Source: Atherinomorus stipes (Eukaryota; Chordata; Actinopteri; Atheriniformes; Atherinidae). Taken from it: a DNA stretch of 64,000 nt. The stretch is taken from assembly GCA_023101725.1 (NCBI GenBank), contig JALJCO010010548.1:124001-188000 (forward strand), read 5' to 3'. Below the pieces are notes generated by a model. That model made no database searches and was not told the origin of the DNA. It was given only the letters and a program-made list of their open reading frames with translations. How positions within the stretch are numbered: position 1 is the first letter of the stretch; every line of letters starts with the position of its first letter. Of this stretch, positions 1 to 10,800 are shown piece after piece. Made by a program: the position numbers and the translations under genes.

Positions 1-1306
1 CCCAGTCTGGTTTCAGGGAGAAGAACCGGCTCCCAGTCTGGCTTTAGGAAGCAGAACCGGCTCCCAGTCTGGTTTCATGAAGCAGAACTGGCTCCCAGTC
101 TGGTTTCAGGAAGCAGAACCGGCTCCCAGTCTGGTTTCAGGAAGCAGAACCGGCTCCCAGTCTGGCTTCAGGAAGCAGAACCGGCTCCCAGTCTGGTTTC
201 AGGAAGCAGAACCGGCTCCCAGTCTGGTTTCAGGAAGCAGAACCGGCTCCCAGTCTGGTTTCACGAAGCAGAACCGGCTCCCAGTCTGGCTTCAGGAAGC
301 AGAACCGGCTCCCAGTCTGGTTTCAGGAAGCAGAACCGGCTCCCAGTCTGGTTTCAGGGAGCAGAACCGGCTCCCAGTCTGGTTTCAGGAAGCAGAACCG
401 GCTCCCAGTCTGGTTTCAGGAAGCAGAACCGGCTCCCAGTCTGGTTTCAGGAAGCAGAACCGGCTCCTAGTCTGGCTTCGGGAAGCAGAACCGGCTCCCA
501 GTCTGGTTTCAGGAAGCAGAACCGGCTCCCAGTCTGGTTTCAGGGAAGCAGAACCGGCTCCCAGTCTGGTTTCGGGAAGCAGAACCGGCTCCCAGTCTGG
601 TTTCAGGAAGCAGAACCGGCTCCCAGTCTGGTTTCAGGGAGCAGAACCGGCTCCCAGTCTGGTTTCAGGAAGCAGAACCGGCTCCCAGTCTGGTTTCAGG
701 AAGCAGAACCGGCTCCCAGTCTGGGTTTCAGGAAGCAGAACCGGCTCCCAGTCTGGTTTCGGAGCAGCCGGCTCCTGTCTGGTTTCAGAGACCGGCTCCC
801 AGTCTGGTTTCAGGAGCAGACCGGCTCCGTCTGGTTTAGGGAGCAGAACCGGCTCCCAGTCTGGTTTAGGAAGCAGACCGGCTCCCAGTCTGGTTTCAGG
901 AAGCAGACCGGCTCCCAGTCTGGTTTCCGGAAGCAGAACCGGCTCCCAGTCTGGTTTCGGGAAGCAGAACCGGCTCCTAGTCTGGCTTCGGGAAGCAGAA
1001 CCGGCTCCCAGTCTGGCTTCGGGAAGCAGAACCGGCTCCCAGTCTGGTTTCGGGAAGCAGAACCGGCTCCTAGTCTGGTTTCAGGGAGAAGAACCGGCTC
1101 CCAGTCTGGTTTCAGGAAGCAGAACCGGCTCCCAGTCTGGTTTCGGGAAGCAGAACCGGCTCCCAGTCTGGCTTCGGGAAGCAGAACCGGCTCCCAGTCT
1201 GGTTTCGGGAAGCAGAACCGGCTCCCAGTCTGGCTTCAGGGAGAAGAACCGGCTCCCAGTCTGGTTTCATGAAGCAGAACCGGCTCCCAGTCTGGCTTCA
1301 GGAAGG
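1..1306. repeat. 31-bp minisatellite (about 42 units) in slc6a20 intron 7
   Basis: Tandem units of 31 bp built on CCGGCTCCCAGTCTGG, TTTCAGGAAG and CAGAAC. Start points at 61, 92, 123 and 154 show the period. Units in 760-900 are shortened or degenerate; others differ by a few bases. Because 31 is not a multiple of 3, the array reads open with a 31-residue superperiod; the 445-residue frame at 77-1414 is an artefact. The array continues off the left edge. Confidence 0.95.
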
Positions 1307-1307
1307 T

Positions 1308-1406
<99 letters not shown>
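1307..1406. repeat. (TTTC)n microsatellite
   Basis: About 25 uninterrupted TTTC units abut the end of the 31-bp minisatellite and pass into an AT-rich palindrome-like stretch (TAGATAGAATCTATCTATAA, 1408-1427). Confidence 0.97.
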
Positions 1407-1664
1407 ATAGATAGAATCTATCTATAAATCTATCGATTTATAAATAATTTCAGTCCATATTAAAGATGAATGAGATTTTCTGCGTGTGAATGAGAAACTT
1501 ATTGTTAGAGACGGTAAAATATTTTCCGGCTACTGAACTTTGCAAGTCTCTTCAGTGTGCACATATAAAATGTTGTTTCCGTTAAAGCAACCCAGCCTGC
1601 TCTCTTTATATTTATTATTTAAGAGGTCAGTGTTTCTGTGTGAAGGATGAAATAGGGAACATAC

Positions 1665-1827
1665 GGTGTCTAGTTCACTCTCCAGGCTGCAGTTTTCCAG
1701 CTTGTGAGCGATTTCAGCAAACTGCTGCGGGAACGTTGTGTTCAGCTTCTCAATGCAGTCAAACACCGTGTCCAGAGTGATGCTGTCCTCGGCCAGATTA
1801 AAGGTATTCATCAGCAGTGTGCGTGTC
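1665..1827 (-). CDS. slc6a20: slc6a20 exon 7 (extracellular loop 4)
   Basis: 163 nt: one base completing an arginine codon, then 54 codons from [20 protein letters not shown] to [12 protein letters not shown], with donor GTATGT. N-glycosylation sequons NTT and NCS are present, consistent with an extracellular loop. The next exon, expected to start near the TM8 segment, is not found in the remaining 1664 bases, which are mostly minisatellite. Confidence 0.92.
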
Positions 1828-4800
1828 CTGAAACATGAAAACACCATTAAACACTACCTGAGACAGATTTCACCGACATGAGACAAGTTTTCAGTCGGAC
1901 AGAAACTGGAGTAATGTGGATATGAACGGCTCTGATACTGTACATTAACAGGCTCATTTAATATAAAAAAAACAATTACAGAATTTAATTTAGTTGAATG
2001 ATGAAACATTTTCTTCATAAAAATCTTCTGTTAAGGAAGAGATAAAAATATTTTTCTTTTTTTTTTTTTTTTACAAAGAGCTTAAAATGAGAGCAAACGT
2101 GAGTAAAACATGATGACTGTGTTATCATGTGCAGTAAATTCTGAATGGAGCAAAAGTTTACTTGATAACTTAATGTATAAAAGATAAATGCTGAACAAAC
2201 GGAGCACATGTTTCAGTTGTTTGATTTAAGAAATGATGTAAAATGGACAATTAAAAGAAAAAAACTTTTTTACTGTACTTTTCACAAAATTTATCTCCTA
2301 AAACTCCAGATGTTTGCAGGCACTTGTGAAAAGAAGAGGGGATGCTACACAACGGTAAACATCACCCTGGAACTACTCAGAAAATGAAAACATATGCGAT
2401 TAAGACTCAGAATCCAGATATGTATTACTGTGTCAGAATAAATTCACCTGGAGCACAGCAGAAATGTAAATGTTACAGTCCCCTAAAACCAGACAATAGC
2501 AGCCCAGTTCATCTAGGATTGAGTAAAGTAATACAAGGGTTGAGTAAAGTAATCCTACGATGAATAAAGTAGTCCTAAAAATGAAATTAGTACTAGAAAT
2601 GACAAAAGTAGTCATTGGAAGGAGCAAAGTAGTGCTGACAATGAGTAAAGTAGTCCTAGAAATAAGTAAATAAGAATGAGTAAAGTAGTCCTTGGAAGGA
2701 GTAAAGTAGTAATTGGAAGGAGAAAAAGTAATCTTAGGAATGAATGAAGTAGTCATAAAAATGAAATTAGTCCTAGAAATAATGAAAGTAGTCCTTGGAA
2801 GGAGCAAAGTAGTGCTGACAATGAGTAAAGTAGCCCTAGAAATAACAGAGTAGTAGTAGTAGTAATAGAGTGAAGGAGTCTTTGAAAAGAGTAAAGTAAT
2901 CCTAGGAATATAAAAAGAAGTCCTAGGAATGAGTAAATTAGTCCAAGAAATAAGTAAGGTAATCTTGAATGAGTAAAGTAGTCCTTGGAAGCAGTAAAGT
3001 AATCCTAGGATGAATAAAGTAGTCCTAAGAATGAGTAAATTAGTACTAGAAATAAGTAAAATAATCTTAGGAAGGAGTAAAGTAGTCTTAGAAAAGAGAA
3101 AAGTTTTACAGTAGGAAGCAGAAAGGTAATCGTAGGAATTAGTGAAGTAACATGGGGAGCGAGTAAAGTAGTCTCAGGTATGAGTAAAGTAGTTGTAGGA
3201 CGGAGTAAAGTACTGTGTCGTGGTAAGACTTGATCCTGAGCGGTTTTGTCCCTCAGTGATGTCAAACGTCTCTGTAACCTGCAGTCTCTGCTTTCATACG
3301 ACACCTGGTTCATGTGGACAAATAATCCGCAGCTCTGAGGTGGACGGAGGTGGACGGAGGTGGACGGAGGTGGACGGAGGTGGACGGAGCTGTTCTCATG
3401 CGTTTTTACATCCCCGTGATTGTTGGGCTCTGAGCTGTGTTTGGGTGTTTAGCTGAGTCATGTCGCTATGCTACATGTTAGCATTGATGCTTCCTGGTGT
3501 CTGGACCTCATGCTGGTGAACTTTGTGAGATTTTTTTTGTGTATTTGGGATGTATTATGTTAAAAAGTTGGTTCATAACAGATTTCTCTTCTTTTCTGCT
3601 CCTTTTTATTGTCTTAATTGGATTATCGTCATTTGTTTTTGTCATTTTCTCTACAGAATTATCTAAATAAAAAGTGCCTAATTCACTATGAGTGAATATT
3701 TTCAGATGTGCCATTCTTCATAACATGAAAGTCAAACATAGACATACTTTCTTTTTAACTAATGGTTGCGACACATTTTTTTACACGTCACCAGAAATGT
3801 GCTGGTCGCACTAAAAATAATACATTTGCAAGACATATGAATAATTTTGAGCTTAAATAATAATTTATGGCTTTTGGTTGTTTTACTTATTATCTCTTTT
3901 CCTAGTTTTTGATTTATTTTCTCCATTTCAGTGTGATTTTCCTACAATAACCATGTTTTTGAACTACATGCTAGTGAAACCGAACAGCTGAACACACACA
4001 GTTATGCAGACAGGTGTGAGGAAGCCCCGCCTCCATACCTGTCCAGACAGTTCTCATAGTTGACAGTGGCCTTGAACCCATAGATTGCAAAGGTGACGAT
4101 GCTGGAAAAGATGGAGGTTCCACTGTTAATGAGCGACACAATGATGGCCTGCCGCTCGAAGTTGTTGTGGTACTGGTTGTAGCTGGAAAAAGCTATGAGC
4201 GACCCAAAACCCAAGCCCAGAGAGAAAAAGATCTGAGTGGCTGCATTGATCCAAGTCGTAGGGTTGGCAAGCTGTTCCATCTAAAAGCACAGAGGAAGAG
4301 TCAGCAAACACCTGGACACAGACACCAGCACAACCTGAAAACCTCTAGCTTCTGTAGCTAGCGGCTACGTCCAGGCCTACCTTGGGTGTGAACATGTACT
4401 TGACGCCATTGATGGCTCCATGAAGAGTCATTCCCCGGATCAGGTAGATGAAGAGGACCACGTATGGAAATGTGGCCGTAAAGTACACGACCTGAAAGGC
4501 ACAAAGCAGATACCTGTAGCGACATCTTTCTACACACAACACCTTAGCTGGGCAGCTTCCTCACCTTTCCAGTTGACTTTACTCCTCGGACAATGAATAG
4601 GTATGTTATCACCCATGCGAGCAGGAGGCAGAGTGTCTGGCCTGTATGAATGCCTCCATTCTCCTCAATAGTGGGAGAGATGTTCAGTGTTTCCCTGTAG
4701 AAGAAATACTGGGTGGGTGTTGCTCTTTCACACTCCTCTATAGGTCCCGTCCGGTTGGAATTTATGGGGCAAACTGCCCAGGGAAGGACTGACTGGGATG

Positions 4801-7800
4801 GGAATGAGCACAGAGAGGCAGGGATGTGTTACTCTACAGTCCAACTGGGAACCAGCACTGTGTATGCACAGCAGCAGTACGTGCGACTGGAAAACTGCAG
4901 GATTTTAGGAATTGGCAGCTCACTTGAAATGAATGAAACAGGTACCAGAAACTCCATGCATTGATGATGTTGTAATAGAGACACAGGTACAAGGATGTCA
5001 CAACACTAGCAAGACCTAAAACAAGAGAATTACAGAAAGTCGTTAATTTTAGTTCCTCACCTTTGTGCCTCTGAGCTGATTCATGAGGATCAAAGCTTCA
5101 TTGCAGGTGTTTGAGGCAGCTTACCAAAGGGAAGACCTGCCAGAGTTCAGCTTTATATAACAACGCCTCAACATTTCTCTGACGACATAAACCTGCTATG
5201 AAACTGGGGCTGCCCGGTGTATCAGCCTGTGCGATATGCGTATCGCTATGACTGCCTGAACTGAAACACACGGTAGTTCCCACATTTGCACATTTGAAGT
5301 GACGTGGCTTCAGACGCTGCAGGCGTTCATTGCATCATAGCAAATCAAATGGACTCTGGGTAGATTCACAATGGCTTTGTTTGGCCCACTTTAAACAAAC
5401 CCTGTCCACGTTCACGTGTACCGTGGTTTGTTTGAAGCAGCGTAAACACTCATTCTCACTCTGATGGGGACCAACAAAGCAAACTCTGATCCATTTGAAA
5501 AACAGGGGGTCTCTGTTCATTTCCGATCCCCGGATGAACCCTGGTGTGGACCTAAAGGTGCGTTCACACGAACTGTGATCCGATTCCACGGATAGTCCGC
5601 TTGTTTGGCGTAGTCTGAACACCAACCGTACTCTGGTGCGCACCAAAGAGGTGGACTCTGGTCCACCCGAAAGCGGGGGGTCTTGGTTCACTTACAAATG
5701 GACGAGGGATGTCCCAATACCGATGCCAGTATCGGTACTCATTATATATCTGACCCGTATCATGTCCCTGGGATCGCCCCGCTACCTGGGGCGGTCGGAG
5801 CGGATTTTATTCAGGATTCAGTTTGTCGGTGGTAACTTCAGTTCAGTTCAACTCAACTCAACTTTATTTGTATAGCTTCAATTCATGACAATGTCCTCTC
5901 AGGACGCTTCACAGACAGAGAAATTCTAGTCAGATTCATAATAGCCTAGCTAAGGAAACCAAGTTTCCTGCTAATTCTGTTTCCTACGCTCTCCAAGTAT
6001 GTTTTGGTTGAGCTGGTGTAAGTTTGAATATGTAAAAGTATGACAATGCATTGCTAAAATACAGCAAACCGCAGCTGCATCAGATCAGCTGTTCGCAAGC
6101 TTCTAATGTTGTGTCAGCTTTTATTTCTGCTCTTGTGAAGTCCGGCTGCCGTTTGGCGATTTAGTCAAATGTTGTGGTAGAGCAGCAACATGCCGGGATC
6201 AAACCTGAGCAGCAGAGTTGCTTCACTTTATTTAAAAAAAAAACAAAGAAAGAAAGAAAGTAAGAAAAATAAACGCATCTCACTTTTCTCTATTGATTAT
6301 TCGGATTGATACTTGAAAAGTATCGGCAAGTACTCAAATGCCAGTGCTCGTATTTGTACTTGGTTTGCAAAAAAGTAGTTTCGGGACATCCCTAAAACGG
6401 ACTATCGGACGATCCAGCATAGACATCCAGTGCGCCGAATGGATGTGACGTTTGTCAACTGCAACAAAGCATCAAGAAGTAGTAGATGGAAGTGAGGTAG
6501 ATTATTGTTTGGGTCGGAGGGAAAACAAAGAAAACAGCGCGTGGTGGAAGAAGCCGAGGTCAAAACAACAAAAAACAACTGAAAATGTGCAGACAGAGAT
6601 GGAGTAGCCTGATAACAAGAAGCAGAAAGATCCAGTTTTCATCTTCTTCCTGCTTCCTCACCGTGACCACCTCGATCAGGCGGTTTGATCCGCTTTGGTT
6701 GCTGCAGTTTGAACGCAAACTGAAACAAAGAAAAGTGCAAAGTTTTTCAGAAATTCCCGCCCAATCGGACAAAGTCCCCGGACTACCCTGGTGTGAATCG
6801 ACAAGCACAACTTGTCGTACCTGTGGCTGCTTCTCTGCTGCTCATACTGGACAGATTCTTGTGAAAACCGCATTATTTTTGGTGTCAAAAAGGTACTTGA
6901 CACATAAAGTTGCTTGACATCCAGAGACAAAAATGCTCTGGGCAAAGACCCCGTTCTTTTCCTTTGCTTGTGTCTCTGTACGATGGTGGATGAAACTGAG
7001 CAGCTGCTTGGATTTATTTGCTCCACGAGGCCAGAGAACGACGTTGGGTCTCTGCGTCGTGTCTGGATTCATCAGATTGCTCAGAGGCGCTGTGAGTTTG
7101 GTGAGCTTCACCATTTACTCCGGGAGCTGTGCGCTGATGATGGGCACAGCTTTTGTCTGATCCAGGCCCTGTCTGGACAGCAGGTCATCAAATCACGGTT
7201 CGAAATCCCGGGACTGGATGCAGATCACAGTTTAATTTTCCATTGTCTACTCAAGTCCAGGGGTGCCAAAGTCTGCTCTCCGAGAGCTACTATCCTGCAA
7301 TTTTTAGATCATACGCTCTCCAGCACACCAGAATCAAATGGTTAATCTCCTCATGCACATTCAGCTCTGCAGAGACCTGGTAACGAGCCATTCATTTGAT
7401 TCAGGTGTGTTGGAGGAGGGATGCAACCAAACTGTGCAGGATAGGAGCTCTGGAAGACTGGACTTGGGCACCCCTGCTCAAATCAGTCCTACAAGAGCAG
7501 CAATCCTGCAGGTTTTCAGAGTAACACACCTGTCTGAAATTAGATCGATCCAACAGCCTATGAAGTTCTGCACAATGACTTATTAATGTGAGTCAGGTGA
7601 GTTGGAGCAGGGTTACATTGAAAACCTGCATGATTGGGGCTCTATAGGACCAATTTGAGTAACCCTGACATAAAGTGAAGCGGTTCTCCGGGTTCTTCTT
7701 CGTATTTCCCGTCTCGTCAGAAAATGTGTCTTTGTGTCACAACACTGAGCTGCTCTGATTGGTTGACGCCCTGTGTTCAGATTTTACAACTACGCACGCC

Positions 7801-10800
7801 AGGTGCCCAAAACCCGCTGCTAGAAGCCTCGGCACCCCCGTGACACGCCTTCACGTAGGCTTTGCATGTAAACCAGATGAAGCGTTTGGTCTGAACGCAC
7901 CGTTATGTTTGAACACCAAAGTAAAAACAGAAACCTCAAGACTGAGTAAACTTGCTGCTGCTGCATTGTGAAGAACGTGTTTCGGTCCTGGCCAATCAGT
8001 GAGATGGATTTTTCTTCTTCTTTGTTGTTAGTGAGTGGACATTTTGGGGAGTATCGCCCGCTACCGAGCAGATGATGTCGGTGTGTGGTATTCCTTCGCT
8101 CAGAGAGTCCGGTGCGTTTGAGGGGGTCTGAATGTGCAAATGATCTGATGTGGATCAAATCAGCGAATTCTAATTCACCAACAAACGGAGGTCTTGGACT
8201 GCTTCAACTGAACCAAATACAGGGACAGGGGATTGTGGGTAAGCACAAGCGAAACATACGTGTGTAGACTGACAGCTGGGAGAAACATCTTAGACGTGGA
8301 AGAACTCCGTAAAAGATCTGATCAACCCAGACCGGTCGATCTGATGTTTTACGCTGATGGAAACACAAGTTGTCCTGCATTAAACAGATGAACCAGTTCT
8401 CTACTTTTTCTGTCTCGTTTTCTCCTTCAGTGTCAATAAAAACTCAGGAATTCTGCACGATGTGCTGAATCGCAGCTGCTACGTACAGTACAAACCGAAG
8501 GATCGATGCGAACAGCTGGTACAGTCTAGCGAAAGCTAAAACCACGCTCGTGTTAAAGGATAACTTTTTTTTTTCAACCTGGACTCATTTCTAGGAGTTT
8601 TTACGTGCATTTACTCACCAGTAAAATTTCTGCATCAATTTGACTCCATCGGGCGATATTTAGATTAAGTCGCTCTTCGGCGTACATCCATATAATGGCG
8701 GAGACGAGGCAGCCTCTCTATAAGACATTATCTGCAGCAAAACTCCTTCATTTCATCAATACTTTAAGTAGAATGAGCAAACGGATGATTACTATCCTGT
8801 GAGTCAAGAGTTTAACAGATTGTGGTTTGTTGCTGTCCAGCTGCTTTTCCAGCTGTACTGTGGTCGTGCGCGTCAGGGGGCGCGCACGGCCTGTAGAGTG
8901 AGAGAGGGGGGATTGGGGGAAAGGAGGAAAAAAAGGGGGGAGAAAAAAAAAATAACAAAAAACACAAAAAACAAAAACGAAATGTTCCGTAATTAAAATA
9001 ATAGAGTAAATTGGTTAAAAAAAAAGAAAAAAAGAGGAGAAAAATGATATTTTATTATTTAAAATAAAAATAAAAAAAAAAAATAAAAACAATAAAATTA
9101 AAAACCAAAAAAACAAAAAAAAACGAAGTACCCGGGCCGGGGGGGTGTAGAGAAACCCCCCAATAACTAACGGAGAGTTAACTCTGAACTCACAGGACAA
9201 CAGTACTCGTTTGTTTGTTCGTTCATTCTGCTTAAAGGAATAGTACACCCACAGAATGATGTGCCTTTGTTTTCTACTCACCCACATGCTGAGAAAGACT
9301 CTGGAGCACTTTAATATCTCAAATGCAGCCGGAGATCGGACAGGTTTTCGTTTTCCCCCAACTTTCATCTGTAGTTCACTGGCGACTGAACCAAAAAGGT
9401 CATAAAAGTCCACAAAAACTTGTCAATATTCCTCATAAACGAAAACCTGTCCGAGGGTAGCGTCCAAATTCTCCGGCTGCATTTGATATATTTTAACTTT
9501 AAAAAGTGCTCCAGAGTCTTGCTCAGCATGAGGGTGAGGAGAAGATGAAACGCACATCATTCTGTAGGTGTACTATTCCTTTAAAGTGTTGATGAAATGA
9601 AGGCATTTTGCTGCAGATAATGCCTTATAGAGAGGCTTCCCGTCTCTCCTATTATATGGATGTATGACAGAGGGTTACTCAATTCAAATATCTTACGAAG
9701 GAGTCGGTGTGATCGGGAATTTTACTGGTGGGTAAATGCACGTATAAATCTCTTAGAAATAAGGTCCAGGTTGAAAAAAGTGTTACCCTTCAAGTCAAGC
9801 AAAAGCTACAAAAATCAACATAAGAGCAGCATCAAATTTTATTTATCGCAAATCCCATCGTCTTCGCAACTTTCACCAGTTTTCAGACGTTTTGCCGGCA
9901 TCCTGCAGCATTAAACCTTTGCGTTAGATCTCTGCCAGCACTGAGGAGGAGATATTTTACTCACTCATCTGTCTGCATGCAGCAAGTAGTCCAAATGTTC
10001 AGCTTACCAACTCCTCCTAAATAAGGGCTGATGGCGGTCCACGCTCCGATGCTTCCTAACCGCATCTTCTGGCCGATGGCGAGCTCCAGGTAGAATAGGG
10101 GCACCCCCTCCAGAACCAGCATGATGAGATATGGAATCAAGAACCCCCCTGAAAGCAGAAATATTAGAAAACATACAGTGTTGGTTCTGGTCTGGTCATC
10201 CATGGATCGACTGTCACACATTCAATCAAATGTAGTAAATCTGTAATATGTGAAAACAATGGCTTCCCCATCCAAACAGGAGGCTGTAAAAGCTCTCATT
10301 CTGCATAGTTTTTGTCTCATTGATCAGCCTGAGTTAATATCAACAGTTCAGGCCTCTAAATCATCAACTAGCAGTTGGACTGCTTCCCAACCGGACTATT
10401 TAAAGATGTTTTATCAGCAGTTCTGTTCTTGATCGGATGAATCATTCTCCATAAACTAGCTGTGGAACACGTGCCTTTAAATGAGCTGTAATCCCGCCAT
10501 TAAGATTCCTGTTATCTCCAATTATCCATTTATCTGCAAAATCCTTGAAAAAGTTTTTAAAGAGCAGCTAATTACACGTTTACAGGAAACTGTTTCATTC
10601 TGGACTCAGAGCACTGAAACATTAAACCAATGACCTCTGGGTTTATTCTCATTAGGGGTGCACGATATTGGAATTTTGGCCAATATCCGATATACCGATA
10701 TTTTAAAACTCATTGGATAACCGATATCAATACCGATATTAGAGCTGAAAAAAATAAGCAGTCATTGCAAATAGCAGTTTTGTTATCCATTTCTGACACT

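Larger units (their letters stand above)
5553..8130. mobile_element. Composite of nested old DNA transposons in slc6a20 intron 2
   Basis: AAAGGTGCGTTCACACGAAC at 5554-5573 looks like one terminus of an old element, and a GAACGCACCG sequence near 7893 resembles its inverted partner. Between them sit a 690-bp element (5705-6393), a LINE tail inside that, and nested hAT elements (7243-7671). Minus-strand frames at 6560-7114 have no family I recognise. Outer boundaries are uncertain. Confidence 0.45.
8553..9792. mobile_element. TTAA-type foldback element (family D) with nested insertion
   Basis: Left end TTAAAGGATAAC and CAACCTGGACTCATTTCTAG; right end AGGTCCAGGTTGAAAAAAGT then GTTACCCTTCAA. Long inverted arms match (e.g. 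CAGCAAAACTCCTTCATTTC near 8732 against its reverse complement near 9595). A family C element (9232-9584) and a low-complexity block occupy the middle. Related to 37978-38605. Confidence 0.75.

Noticed and set aside
1..1306. Possible CRISPR array
   Set aside because: Units are contiguous tandem repeats with no unique spacers, in a vertebrate intron.
77..1414. 445-codon open frame on the plus strand
   Set aside because: It is the 31-bp minisatellite read in a rotating frame plus a TTTC run; no non-repeat coding sequence, and it lies in a slc6a20 intron.
4713..4964. 84-codon plus-strand frame overlapping slc6a20 exons 3-4
   Set aside because: Shadow of real minus-strand exons and the 131-bp intron.
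6560..7114. Transposase gene within the composite transposon on the minus strand
   Set aside because: Frames are short and broken and show no catalytic motif I can recognise; left as unclassified element sequence.
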